From assembly GCA_018266575.1 (NCBI GenBank), contig JAFEAE010000017.1:453597-517596 (forward strand): a stretch of 64,000 nt of DNA, given 5' to 3'. The notes beneath the pieces are model-generated. The model made no database searches and was not told the origin of the DNA. It saw only the letters and a program-made list of their open reading frames with translations. The stretch is from Bacteroidota bacterium (GTDB lineage: Bacteria > Bacteroidota > Bacteroidia > Chitinophagales > Chitinophagaceae). The position numbers and the translations under genes are program-made. Shown piece after piece: positions 1 through 9,241 of this stretch (within the stretch, counting starts at the first letter, position 1; every line of letters begins with the position of its first letter).

Positions 1-877
1 TATTGGCAGAATGTAAATGCACATCAAGCAATGGTTGCAGGAAGAAATCCCATTTATTTCCTTTCTTAATGAATTCATCAAATGGTTGTCCGATGCGTTT
101 GAATGCGCTTGCTGCCTGTACACGCACCATGGCGGGAAATTTGCTCACCAGCTTTTGAATACTTGCCGCATCTGTTGGTGTGTTTTTATGCAGCAACACA
201 TACGTGTTCATCTGCAACCAAACCCAGCTCCAACTGAAACGTTTAACCGGCGGACACGCCGACGTTGGTATCAATAAATCAAATTGAATTGTTGATTGCA
301 ATGGAACATCTTTCAATATTGCAGTTACCGTGAATGGCTCTCGATATTCATCCAACACTAAATTTTTCCCGATCGCATTTTCATTGCCAAAATATTTTTT
401 TGCAGTTGATTCCGTCAACACAATGGAATGTGGTTGCAGCATACATGTTGCCGCATCGCCTTCTTTCATCGGGTAATCGAACACCTGCAAAAAATTTGAA
501 TCAACGGCAAGGAATTTTTTTTCTGTGAAATGATTTTGTTGTTTGCTGTTTGCATCATTACTGATCACTTCACTGCCCATCACATAAAAACGTGTATACG
601 CTTCAATTTCCGGAAACGATTTTTGTAATGCAGGCCCAACTGCCGGCGGTGTATTCGACAATAGCCCTCCTTCACCGCCCATCATGCCATCAAGGTCGAC
701 CTGGTAAATGCGCTTTGCATTTTTGAAAAATTTATCATACTGAAATTCATCATGCACAAAGAGTGCAATGAGTATTACACATGCAAGCCCGATCGCAAGC
801 CCTGCAATATTTATAAAACTATTTGTTTTGTGACGGAGGATATTGCGCCAGGCAATGATCAGGTAATTTCTTAGCAT
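1..877 (-). CDS. FtsX/MacB-type ABC permease, partial (permease A, leftmost of twelve)
   Basis: The gene runs off the left edge, so only the N-terminal 292 residues are visible. Translation from the ATG at 875-877 begins MLRNYLIIAWRNILRHKTN, the start signature shared by the eleven complete paralogues. One membrane segment follows (about residues 20-42), then a periplasmic MacB-like domain with the family motif STAKKYFG at 157-164. The visible part stops inside that domain (LQPLLDVHLHSA), before the first FtsX transmembrane block. The 568-bp upstream gap is the longest but one in the array. It carries the same regulatory block found before the adaptor gene, so this permease probably starts its own transcript rather than depending on read-through from permease B. 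Family assignment is firm; substrate is unknown. Confidence 0.93.
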   Translation of the reverse strand, partial: MLRNYLIIAWRNILRHKTNSFINIAGLAIGLACVILIALFVHDEFQYDKFFKNAKRIYQVDLDGMMGGEGGLLSNTPPAVGPALQKSFPEIEAYTRFYVMGSEVISNDANSKQQNHFTEKKFLAVDSNFLQVFDYPMKEGDAATCMLQPHSIVLTESTAKKYFGNENAIGKNLVLDEYREPFTVTAILKDVPLQSTIQFDLLIPTSACPPVKRFSWSWVWLQMNTYVLLHKNTPTDAASIQKLVSKFPAMVRVQAASAFKRIGQPFDEFIKKGNKWDFFLQPLLDVHLHSAN

Positions 878-1019
878 TTGAAATGGTTAATAAATTAGTT
901 GACAGTTCACAGTTGGCAGACATCAATTCAATCATTGCTTATTGTTTATTTGTCTCTCTCATTGTCACATTTTCAAATTAAACAAAGCCCACGTCAGGCT
1001 GTCCCAAAAAAATTTACCA

Positions 1020-1120
1020 AACACATGCCGGAAGCGAGATAAATGATTTACAATGCAGTAGTTATGCATCATTTACGAACCAGTTCGTTTTTGATACAAA
1101 AAGTGTCCGTTTTTGATACA
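1020..1120 (-). promoter_or_regulatory. Candidate activator-binding block upstream of permease A
   Basis: On the plus strand two direct repeats, GTTCGTTTTTGATACA (1,083-1,098) and GTCCGTTTTTGATACA (1,105-1,120), are 22 bp apart, about two helical turns. The first overlaps a perfect palindrome ACGAAC-CA-GTTCGT (1,075-1,088). On the gene side the minus strand then reads ATTGTAAATCA and GGCATGTG. All these elements recur at nearly the same spacing at 32,960-33,056, between the adaptor and the regulator gene. The repeats lie about 205-245 bp upstream of the permease A start, a normal distance for an enhancer of an NtrC-type activator. I infer it is bound by the regulator at 33,164. No textbook -24/-12 promoter was found downstream. 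Confidence 0.6.
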
Positions 1121-1282
1121 AAGAAGGAGAGAATATTTACGATTTAAGAGTACGAGATACAATGGACGATTTTCGATGCACGATGTACGATTTCTGAATT
1201 TCGGAGATTTACTTTCTAATTTATTACTCCTTATTTCTCATTTCTTATTTTTTGTGGTAACCAACGACAGTGATTCTATTCT

Positions 1283-1347
1283 ACATCGTTGCGCCTGCCT
1301 GCCGGTAGGCAGGTCGCACACTTGTACTGTTGATATTCTATTGAGCG
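1283..1347. repeat. Nested palindromic repeat, copy 1 (palindrome at site 1)
   Basis: The host text ACATCGTTGCG...TCGCACACTTGTAC...TTGATATTCTATTGAGCG is interrupted after TTGCG by the 20-bp palindrome CCTGCCTGCCGGTAGGCAGG (1,294-1,313). The same arrangement is seen in copies at 11,777 and (reversed) 48,443. Confidence 0.8.
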
Positions 1348-1445
1348 ACGGGAAAGTAAGCAGTGAGCAGTAACCAGTGAGCACCTCATTGTCAATTATC
1401 CGTTATCAATTGTCAACTCATTCACCACTCACCATTAACCATTCA

Positions 1446-3875
1446 CTACTCACTCCGCAAACTCTTCACCGGATTTGCCGTCGCCGCTTTTATCGCCTGG
1501 AAACTTACTGTTACCAATGCAATCAATGCTGCCAATACTCCGGCTAAAATAAACACCCACCATTGCAAATAAATATTGATGCGATATGCAAAATCGTTAA
1601 GCCAATTGTTCATCACTATTGCTGCAATAACAAATGCGATCACGGAGGCAATTAGCACCAGCTTCAAAAATTCTTTGGATAATAACATCACAATACTTCC
1701 CACATTTGCACCAAGCACTTTGCGTACACCGATTTCTTTTACGCGTTGCGTGATCGTAAATGCAGACAATCCAAATAAACCCAGGCTTGCAATAAAAATA
1801 GCAACGCATGCAAATGTCACGAAGATCGTTCCCTGCTTTTGCTCGCTCTGGTATAATTTAGTAAAGCGTTCGTCTAAAAAATTAAATTCATACGGTTCTT
1901 CAGGCAAAATTTTTCTCCATGTTGTTTCGAGGTGATTGAGCGATGCCTGTAAATTTCCACCGGCAATTTTTGCAGAAACAAAATTGAATTGATTGATCGA
2001 AGGCGGGAACATTACCATCACCATCGGAACAATTTGCTGGTGCAAAGATTCAAAATGAAAATCGTTTACCACACCTATAATATGTCCTTGCCTTCCACCA
2101 TATTTAAAATCTTTTCCAACAGCATTGTCTTTATTCCATCCTAATGCTTTTATAGCAGCTTCATTCAAAATATAATTTGATGTATCCGTTCCATAATCAC
2201 GCGAAAAATTTCTTCCGCTGACTATTTTCAATCCATACGTCGGAACAAAATCATAATCGACTGCGATGTATTTAATATCTGTAGTAACAGGGCGTAACGA
2301 ATCGCCGGATAACGTGGATGCACCCATATTATCCAGCAATCGTATTGTTGGCACCCGCGACGAACAACTCACTCCTTTAAATGATGCATCACGCAATAAC
2401 GCATCGCGGAAAGCTGTATAATTTTTACTGATGCTGGTATTATAAGGAATGATGACCATTCGTTCTTTATCAAATCCCAGCGATTTATTTTGCATGTAAT
2501 GCAGTTGCTGAAATACAATTGCAGTTGTGATGATCAATACAATGCTGATAGCAAATTGCGAAACCACTAATACTTTACGGAATGAAACCCCTCCGCTTGC
2601 TTTAAATAACCCTTTCAGTGTTTTTATCGGTTGGAAAGACGACATGAAGATTGCAGGGTAAATACCGGAAAGGATACCAACCACAAACGGCGATAAAAAT
2701 AATGGTACTACTATTTGCCATTTGAATAACGATGATATAAATATCTCCTGCCCGGAAATTTTACTCAGCCACGGTAATGTTAACCACGTCAGCAATATCG
2801 CAGCAATTAATGAAAACCAACATATCAAAACCGATTCGCTGAGAAATTGTGCGATTAGTTCTTTCTTTTGTGCACCGACAACTTTTCGTATGCCGATCTC
2901 TTTTGCACGCAAAGTAGAACGTGCCGTAGAAAGGTTCATATAATTAATACATGCGATCAGCAAAATAAATAATGCGATCACAGAAAAAATATACACGCGG
3001 CTGATATCACCGTTCGGTTCTGCTTCGTAATCTGTATGTGAACGGAGATGGATATCCGTTAATTTCTGCAAGCCGAGTTTCGTGAATTTTGAAGGGTCTT
3101 TTCCATTGTAATTTGCATGCGGCATGTGCCTGTCTACAAATGCAGGGAATTGTGCCACCATACTTTTTGCCGGGTAATTCTCCGGCAACAATAAGTAGGT
3201 GAAGAACGAATTATTCCCCCAGCTCGTGCGCAAATTTTCCGCGCCGTAAACTGCGGTATCATTAAGCGTATTAAACGAAATAATGATGGAAGGATGTATA
3301 TGGGAATTTGCCGGAAAAGGTTTGTAAATACCTGTAACTTTTAAATTGAACAGGTTCATCATACGCACGGTTTTATTCATCGGATCGTCGTTGCCAAAAT
3401 ATTTTTTCGCCGTCTCATCTGTCATCATAATGGAGAATGGTTCTGCAAGTGCAGTTTTCGGGTTCCCTGAAATTATTTTCTGTGTAAATACATCAAACAG
3501 ATTTTCATCTCCGAAAAACACTTCCTGCTCATTAAAAATTTTCTCACCGTAACGGACAGCCGTAGTTCCGTTCTGGTACAACCGCGTCATCCTTTTTATA
3601 TCAGGAAAATCAGTGAGCAAATAAGGGCCGAACGCCGGCGCAATCGTACTCAGGTTCAGCGACACTACACCGTCCTGGTTATTAAAACTTCTCGTTACCC
3701 GGTAAATATTGTCTGCATTTTTATTATATCGGTCATAACTCAATTCATTCAGAATATATGCGAGTATCAGCAAGCAACAAGTCAGGCCAATAGTCAATCC
3801 TAATAAATTAATAAAGGAAATGAACTTGTATTTGCGCAGGTTGCGAAACGCGATCTTGAGATAATTTTTTAGCAT
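1446..3875 (-). CDS. FtsX/MacB-type ABC permease (permease B)
   Basis: At 809 residues it is a duplicated permease, comparable in size to the E. coli YbbP type. Approximate layout: TM1 at 17-43; first periplasmic MacB-like domain 45-290 with TAKKYFGN near 155; first FtsX block with three TM helices about 293-415; TM5 433-455; second periplasmic domain 455-690 with GVVNDFHFESLH; second FtsX block to the end. Cytoplasmic loops after TM2 (NLSTARSTLRAKE) and after TM6 (QRVKEIGVRKVLGA) are the places where FtsX-fold permeases normally contact their ATPase. The C-terminus is the array consensus NPVKSLRSE. No ATPase lies beside it, so it presumably uses the one at 30,674. The spacer to permease C is filled by a CTAAAGGGG inverted repeat. 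Substrate unknown. Confidence 0.95.
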   Translation of the reverse strand: MLKNYLKIAFRNLRKYKFISFINLLGLTIGLTCCLLILAYILNELSYDRYNKNADNIYRVTRSFNNQDGVVSLNLSTIAPAFGPYLLTDFPDIKRMTRLYQNGTTAVRYGEKIFNEQEVFFGDENLFDVFTQKIISGNPKTALAEPFSIMMTDETAKKYFGNDDPMNKTVRMMNLFNLKVTGIYKPFPANSHIHPSIIISFNTLNDTAVYGAENLRTSWGNNSFFTYLLLPENYPAKSMVAQFPAFVDRHMPHANYNGKDPSKFTKLGLQKLTDIHLRSHTDYEAEPNGDISRVYIFSVIALFILLIACINYMNLSTARSTLRAKEIGIRKVVGAQKKELIAQFLSESVLICWFSLIAAILLTWLTLPWLSKISGQEIFISSLFKWQIVVPLFLSPFVVGILSGIYPAIFMSSFQPIKTLKGLFKASGGVSFRKVLVVSQFAISIVLIITTAIVFQQLHYMQNKSLGFDKERMVIIPYNTSISKNYTAFRDALLRDASFKGVSCSSRVPTIRLLDNMGASTLSGDSLRPVTTDIKYIAVDYDFVPTYGLKIVSGRNFSRDYGTDTSNYILNEAAIKALGWNKDNAVGKDFKYGGRQGHIIGVVNDFHFESLHQQIVPMVMVMFPPSINQFNFVSAKIAGGNLQASLNHLETTWRKILPEEPYEFNFLDERFTKLYQSEQKQGTIFVTFACVAIFIASLGLFGLSAFTITQRVKEIGVRKVLGANVGSIVMLLSKEFLKLVLIASVIAFVIAAIVMNNWLNDFAYRINIYLQWWVFILAGVLAALIALVTVSFQAIKAATANPVKSLRSE

Positions 3876-3889
3876 GGAACACGCGATTT

Positions 3890-4006
3890 ACCCCCGCTCC
3901 CTAAAGGGGAGCCCGAAGGCGAGTTTACAATAGTATTTAAAAACATCATCCTTTGAATGATAATAGTGCAGTTTTGAATTAAGTTCCCCTTTAGGGGTCA
4001 GGGGCC
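3890..4006. repeat. CTAAAGGGG inverted-repeat element between permeases B and C
   Basis: The ends are inverted: CCCCCGCTCCCTAAAGGGGA (3,891-3,910) against TCCCCTTTAGGGGTCAGGGG (3,985-4,004), about 75 bp apart. It fills essentially the whole spacer, ending next to the stop of permease C. A near copy is at 17,301-17,419 and a decayed one at 22,554-22,667. It could fold in the transcript, but nothing shows a function. Confidence 0.75.
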
Positions 4007-6400
4007 TCATTCACTTCTCAAACTCTTCACCGGGTTCATCAACGCTGCCCTGATTGCATGAAAACTTACCGTTGCTACTGCAAGCAAAATAGTAACCGCA
4101 CCTGCAATAAAATAAATCGACCAACTCATATTTGTTCTGTACACAAAATCCTGCAACCATTTCGACATTGCCCACCATGCAACCGGCACGGCAATTAATA
4201 TCGCTATCAACGAAAGTTTTACAAAATCTTTCGATAGAGCAATTACAATACTTCCTACCGATGCTCCCAACACTTTTCTTATCCCTATTTCCTTTATCCG
4301 TTGTTGTGCTGAGTAGGATGATAATCCAAACAAACCCAAACAGGCAAGCACTATAGCAATAGTAGAAAATAAATTCATCACTTTGCCCAAACGCAATTCT
4401 GCATTGTATAATTTATTGTAATCCTCATCCATAAAACGATATTCGAAAGGTCGTGTCGGCACTAATTCTTTCCATTTCGTTTCTAAAAAAGAAATCGTTC
4501 CGGGGAGATTATTACCACGCAATTTCACAAGCAATCTTGTTCCCCAGTTTTCCGGGAACAATACCATCGATTTTATCGGGTCATGCAACGATTGAAAATG
4601 GTAATCCTTAACTACCGCTTTCACGTAACCTGGCCTTGTATCATCTAAAAACATTTTTTTTCCGATGGCTTCCTGCGGCGTTTTCCATCCCAATTGTTTT
4701 GCGGCGGATTCATTCAATATAAATTGAAAAGTTGCTAATGTATCAAGCGATGCATTTTTTATATCCTGCTCCGTAAGGTTTGCTCCGGCAATGATCTGCA
4801 TCCCCGTTGTCTCGATATAATCTTCATCGATCGGGTTTGCAAAAACAGCGATCTGTTGATTTGCGGGCATCGTTGCAGAACGCATATTATATCCGCCGCC
4901 GCCTTCCACCGGTGAGCGGTCGCATTCCGAAACACTTATTATATCCGGGTTCTGTCTGAATTCTTGTTTTATTAACCGGATATTTTTTTGCATTGAATTT
5001 GTCAACGGGAGCATCAGTACATGTTCCCTGCTATAGCCAAGGTCTTTGTGCTGGATATAATACAATTGTTTTTGTATGATGAATGTAGAGACGATCAGAA
5101 AAACAGAAATAGCAAATTGAAAAACGATTAATGATTTGCGCAACCATTGTCCCGAGCCGGTATTTTTGAATGAACCTTTCAACACTTTTACCGGCTGAAA
5201 ACCTGTTAGCACTAATGCAGGGTAACTTCCCGCAATCAAACTCACACTTACAACAACCAGTAAGGAAAAAAGAATAAACTGTGCTGAAAACAAAGATGCG
5301 GCATGAAGTTCTTTATCGGTTAGCTGATTGAATGCAGGTAATAATAATGCTGCAGCAATAAAGCTTAATACCAAAGCGATCATACACATCAATCCGGATT
5401 CGCCAATGAACTGCCAGAACAATTGTTTTTTTTCTGCACCAATTACTTTTCGCACGCCAACTTCCTTTGCTCTTTCTATTGATCGCGCAGTGCTAAGGTT
5501 GATATATGTTGAACATGCGATCACCAATATCAGCAATGCAACACCGGCAAGTATATAAATATAGCTGATGTTATTATTCGGCACAAAACCCGCGTATGGG
5601 GAGTGCAGGTGTATCTGATCAAACGGTTCAAGAAAAAAATTCACAGTCGCTCCTTGCCCTTCCATTTCTTTTTTCATGAAGGCGGGAAGCTTTGCCTGTA
5701 ACGTTGCAATAGATTTCTTGTCGCGCAATAACAAGTAGGTAGTGAAATTTGCATTCCAATAACTGTTCTCATGTTCCCTGGAAATACCAAGCGAAGAGAA
5801 CGAGGCCATGAAATTGAATTGTATCTGCGAGTTCGCCGGGCAATCTTCCACCACTCCTGTTATTATGTAAAGATTGCTATCGGAGCCGAGGCGGAATGTT
5901 TTTCCGACCGCATCTTCATTACCAAAATATTTTTTTGCCGTTGATTCTGTCACCACTGCTTTGTACGGTCCGGATAAAGCGCTATGCACGTCGCCTTGCA
6001 ACAACTTAAACGAAAACATATCGAAGAATGTAGAATCTGCGAACATGAATTTTTTTTCATCGATATATTTATCGTTGTAGTTGATTATACGTTCACGCAG
6101 CATCATCTTAATTGCAGATTCCACTTCCGGAAATGTTCTTTTGAAAACCGGCGCTACACGAACGCTCGTATAATTTCCGCCGCTTGTTTCCGGGCTACCG
6201 TCAAAACTATATTGCATGATTACTCTTGCGATCCTGTCCCCCTTCTTTTCAAAGTCATCAAAACTCAATTCGTGTTTAATGTACAATGCGATCAGCAAAC
6301 AACTTGTCAAACCGATTGTCAAACCGAAAATATTTATGGCTGAAGACGTTTTATTCTTCCATAAATTCCGGAAAGCGATCTTGAAATAATTTTTGAACAT
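4007..6400 (-). CDS. FtsX/MacB-type ABC permease (permease C)
   Basis: 797 residues starting MFKNYFKIAFRNLWKNKTS, with the duplicated layout described for permease B. The first ATPase-facing loop reads NLSTARSIERAKE and the second QRIKEIGIRKVLGA, both intact. The first periplasmic domain has STAKKYFGNED; the second has VVKDYHFQSLHDPI and a glycine-rich stretch VEGGGGYNMRS not seen in the other paralogues. The C-terminus is NPVKSLRSE. Upstream (6,401-6,556) the spacer is short and holds only TTTCTGATTTGAAGAT-like low-complexity text, so it is probably read from the upstream permease D. Substrate not inferable. Confidence 0.95.
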   Translation of the reverse strand: MFKNYFKIAFRNLWKNKTSSAINIFGLTIGLTSCLLIALYIKHELSFDDFEKKGDRIARVIMQYSFDGSPETSGGNYTSVRVAPVFKRTFPEVESAIKMMLRERIINYNDKYIDEKKFMFADSTFFDMFSFKLLQGDVHSALSGPYKAVVTESTAKKYFGNEDAVGKTFRLGSDSNLYIITGVVEDCPANSQIQFNFMASFSSLGISREHENSYWNANFTTYLLLRDKKSIATLQAKLPAFMKKEMEGQGATVNFFLEPFDQIHLHSPYAGFVPNNNISYIYILAGVALLILVIACSTYINLSTARSIERAKEVGVRKVIGAEKKQLFWQFIGESGLMCMIALVLSFIAAALLLPAFNQLTDKELHAASLFSAQFILFSLLVVVSVSLIAGSYPALVLTGFQPVKVLKGSFKNTGSGQWLRKSLIVFQFAISVFLIVSTFIIQKQLYYIQHKDLGYSREHVLMLPLTNSMQKNIRLIKQEFRQNPDIISVSECDRSPVEGGGGYNMRSATMPANQQIAVFANPIDEDYIETTGMQIIAGANLTEQDIKNASLDTLATFQFILNESAAKQLGWKTPQEAIGKKMFLDDTRPGYVKAVVKDYHFQSLHDPIKSMVLFPENWGTRLLVKLRGNNLPGTISFLETKWKELVPTRPFEYRFMDEDYNKLYNAELRLGKVMNLFSTIAIVLACLGLFGLSSYSAQQRIKEIGIRKVLGASVGSIVIALSKDFVKLSLIAILIAVPVAWWAMSKWLQDFVYRTNMSWSIYFIAGAVTILLAVATVSFHAIRAALMNPVKSLRSE

Positions 6401-6556
6401 AAAAATCCATTTATGATTTCTGATTTGAAGATGTCTGATTTCTTAACTATGATTAAGATTGATTTTTTGAAAACAGCAATTTGATACAAGAAAAAATTAA
6501 TACCAGTGAACTATTTCTCTTTTTTAATTTTTCTTTCATTACCTATTATCAATTAT

Positions 6557-8941
6557 CTACTCACTCCTCAAACTTTTCACCGGGTTCGCCAGCGCTGCTT
6601 TGATTGCCTGGAAACTTACTGTTATCAATGTGATCGCAACAGCAATTACTACAACTGCTATAAATATTCCGATGTTGATGGTAGTTTTCAGTTTATACGA
6701 TTCCAGCCACTGGTTCATATAATACCATGCAAGCGGAATGGCAATCACGCAAGAGATCAGCACAAGAATTACAAAATCCCTTGAAAGCAATTGCCATAAA
6801 TTGAAAACACTTGCACCAAGCACCTTGCGTACACCAATTTCTTTTACCCGTTGCTCTGCGGTGAATGATGCCAGGCCGAATAATCCAAGACAGGAAATGA
6901 AAATCGCCAACACAGCAATGATCGTTGCGAGATTCCCGACCAGCTCTTCATAATTAAATTTCTTTGCATACTCTTCATCAGCAAATTTGTATTCGAAAGG
7001 GAATGCAGGATTATATCGTTCAAATATCGGTTTGATTGTTGCTATGGCTTTTGATGCAGACATCTGCGGGTTCAACCGAACATCCACACAACCAACCCAG
7101 TCTTTATTAAATATTATAGTGAGCGGAGATATCGGGCGATACGGAGATTCCATTTGTATATCCGGAATCACACCAATCACCACCATGGGTTTATCATTCC
7201 ATTTCAATTGTTGCCCTACAGGGTTTTCCAAACGCATCCTTTTTACTGCAGCCTGGTTCAGCACAACACCGTTTGAATCGGCGAATTCTTTTGAAAAATC
7301 CCTTCCTTCCAGAATTTTAATTCCTAACGTCTTCGTATAGTCGTAAGTAGTGGTGATTGTCGAAAACACCGTTGCCTTTTCCAGCGGCGTGCTCCCTTTC
7401 CATTCCCACCCGTTATTATTGCTGTAAATTTCTGAAGGCGGGGAGTTAGTCTGACAAACAGAAACCGCTGCCCCGGAACTTAGTAATTCCTGCTTAAGCA
7501 CATCGAAATGTTTTCCAATATCTCCCGACCATTCCACAGTGATCAATCCTTTATTATTAAAACCTATCGGTTGATTTTTCCCGAATTGTATTTGCCGGTT
7601 CACAACAATAGTCCCGATCATCAACATTACCGAACTCGCAAATTGCAACACCACCAAAATTTTTCGCGGCAACGAACTACTCTTTCCTGCTTTCATATTT
7701 CCCTTCAACACGCGTACAGGATTGAATGACGACAAATAAAATGCAGGATAACTTCCGGCGAGCAACCCTGTGAAAATCGTGAACACAATCATGATCAGCC
7801 AGAACAATGGGCTTGTTATTTGCAAACTCATCGCTTTATCCGTAAGCCTGTTGAAATAGGGCAACGACAACAACACAATTCCCAATGCCAATAAAAATGA
7901 TAATCCCGCGATCAACATGGATTCACTCAGGAATTGACTGATAAGTTGCGGCCTTCCCGACCCTACCGCTTTTCGCACACCAACTTCTTTCGCACGTTTT
8001 TCACTGCGTGCAGTGGAAAGGTTCATGAAATTGATACAAGCGATCAGCAACACGATCAATCCCAAAATCCCAAACATGCGTACATATTTAATAAAGCCGC
8101 CTGTATTTTTTCCATTCTCAAAATCGCTGTACAATCTCCACTTCGACATCGGGTGAATAAACACTTCGGGAATAATATGCTTCAATGTATTTTCATCAGT
8201 GAAATGAGAGATAACAACATTTTTTATTTTTGCATCCACACTTTTTTCCGTTGCATTATCTTTCAACTGCACAAAAGCTTGCCATGAATTATTTCCCCAG
8301 TTTGTTTTGTGATATTGTTTGATCCAACTGTAAATCGTTTCCTGGAGGTGAAACGGCACTAAATAATCGAACGAAAATGAGCTGTTCTTTGGTTGCTTTT
8401 CCACAACAGCAGTCACTTTCAAATTCGTTTCGTTGTCGAGCTTTATTACCTTCCCCACAGGTTCTTCCTTTCCAAAAAGTGCTTTGGCTGTTTCATCTGT
8501 CAACACAATGGAATATGGATCATGTAATGGGTTTTTATCGCCGTCAAGAATTTTCAGCGAAAACATATTTACTCCATCTTCACCTAAAAAATGTCCGTAT
8601 TTGCTGAGCTTTTTTTCTCCATATACAAGCGAACGATGCGAGCCCCAGTCGCACATCGCCACACCTTTAAAATCGGGATATTTGGTTTTCAATTCTTCGC
8701 CTATCGGAAAAGGCAAAGCCTCTTGTGTGTAACGGGTGCCGTCAAAAGTCTGGTGCATCATCACCTGGTACATCGTGTCGTAATTTTTGAAATTTTTATT
8801 CGCCGACACTTCATCATATATCCACAAACCAATGATCATTGCCACAGCCATTCCGGAAGCAAGCCCGGCAATGTTGATGAAGGAATATACTTTGTTCTTC
8901 AACAAATTCCTCCATGCAATTTTGAAATAATTTTTGAACAT
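6557..8941 (-). CDS. FtsX/MacB-type ABC permease (permease D; D/E/L subgroup)
   Basis: 794 residues. It belongs to a recognisable subgroup with permeases E and L: all three have a WRLYSDFxNG-like segment before TM2 (here about 267-277), a NLSTARSEKRAKE-type loop, and in the second periplasmic domain a GDIGKxxxxLxxELL segment followed by a tryptophan-rich WEWKGSTP-type motif. The usual GVVKDFHFxSLH motif is altered to GVIPDIQMESPYRPI, and the KYFG motif to TAKALFGKE. The second loop (QRVKEIGVRKVLGA) and the C-terminus NPVKSLRSE are standard. The start codon directly follows the end of a dispersed repeat (TGTCTGAACC on the plus strand at 8,942-8,951). Confidence 0.95.
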   Translation of the reverse strand: MFKNYFKIAWRNLLKNKVYSFINIAGLASGMAVAMIIGLWIYDEVSANKNFKNYDTMYQVMMHQTFDGTRYTQEALPFPIGEELKTKYPDFKGVAMCDWGSHRSLVYGEKKLSKYGHFLGEDGVNMFSLKILDGDKNPLHDPYSIVLTDETAKALFGKEEPVGKVIKLDNETNLKVTAVVEKQPKNSSFSFDYLVPFHLQETIYSWIKQYHKTNWGNNSWQAFVQLKDNATEKSVDAKIKNVVISHFTDENTLKHIIPEVFIHPMSKWRLYSDFENGKNTGGFIKYVRMFGILGLIVLLIACINFMNLSTARSEKRAKEVGVRKAVGSGRPQLISQFLSESMLIAGLSFLLALGIVLLSLPYFNRLTDKAMSLQITSPLFWLIMIVFTIFTGLLAGSYPAFYLSSFNPVRVLKGNMKAGKSSSLPRKILVVLQFASSVMLMIGTIVVNRQIQFGKNQPIGFNNKGLITVEWSGDIGKHFDVLKQELLSSGAAVSVCQTNSPPSEIYSNNNGWEWKGSTPLEKATVFSTITTTYDYTKTLGIKILEGRDFSKEFADSNGVVLNQAAVKRMRLENPVGQQLKWNDKPMVVIGVIPDIQMESPYRPISPLTIIFNKDWVGCVDVRLNPQMSASKAIATIKPIFERYNPAFPFEYKFADEEYAKKFNYEELVGNLATIIAVLAIFISCLGLFGLASFTAEQRVKEIGVRKVLGASVFNLWQLLSRDFVILVLISCVIAIPLAWYYMNQWLESYKLKTTINIGIFIAVVVIAVAITLITVSFQAIKAALANPVKSLRSE

Positions 8942-8989
8942 TGTCTGAACCTGGATTTATGTGATTAAAAGATTAATATGATTTTGGAT
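8942..8989. repeat. TGTCTGAACC element abutting the start codon of permease D
   Basis: On the plus strand TGTCTGAACCTGGATTTATG follows immediately after the CAT of the start codon and continues with AT-rich text to about 8,989. In transcript sense the 5' leader ends GGTTCAGACA directly before AUG. The same junction occurs at permeases E and J. Confidence 0.8.
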
Positions 8990-9100
8990 CTAAACAGTAT
9001 TACGATTTCTTATTTTTTTTCTTATTGCTGATTTCCTTTTAGTTTTAGTCTTTCTACTCTTTAGTTTCTTATTCAGGTAACCAAGATAAGTCCTCTCTTC

Positions 9101-9167
9101 AACATCGTTGCCTTCGATTCTTCCAGTGGAAGAATCGCACTCTTGTACTGCAACAATTCTATTGAAC
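9101..9167. repeat. Nested palindromic repeat, copy 2 (GATTCTTCC palindrome)
   Basis: The host flanks AACATCGTTGC and CGCACTCTTGTACTG are the same as in the other copies, but the inserted palindrome is a different one: arms CGATTCTTCC and GGAAGAATCG around AGT (9,115-9,137). Confidence 0.8.
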
Positions 9168-9241
9168 ACTTTATTTTCAATTATACATTATCAATTTTAA
9201 TTCTCTGCTGCAGACTGAAAACTGATAACTGACGACTTTCT

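Larger units (their letters stand above)
878..1445. other. Long spacer between permeases A and B
   Basis: No convincing gene is present. From left to right it holds a promoter-proximal leader of A, the conserved regulatory block (about 1,020-1,120), low-complexity CGATTTACGA-like text (about 1,130-1,205), a nested palindromic repeat (1,283-1,347) and heptamer-like repeats (ATTCACC/ACTCACC) that reach the stop codon of permease B at 1,446-1,448. Confidence 0.6.
8942..9241. other. Spacer between permeases D and E
   Basis: 300 bp without a gene. It contains the TGTCTGAACC leader (8,942-8,989), low-complexity TTTAGTTTTTAGTC text, nested repeat copy 2 (9,101-9,167) and an AACTGATAACTGACGAC tract just before the stop codon of permease E. 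Confidence 0.6.
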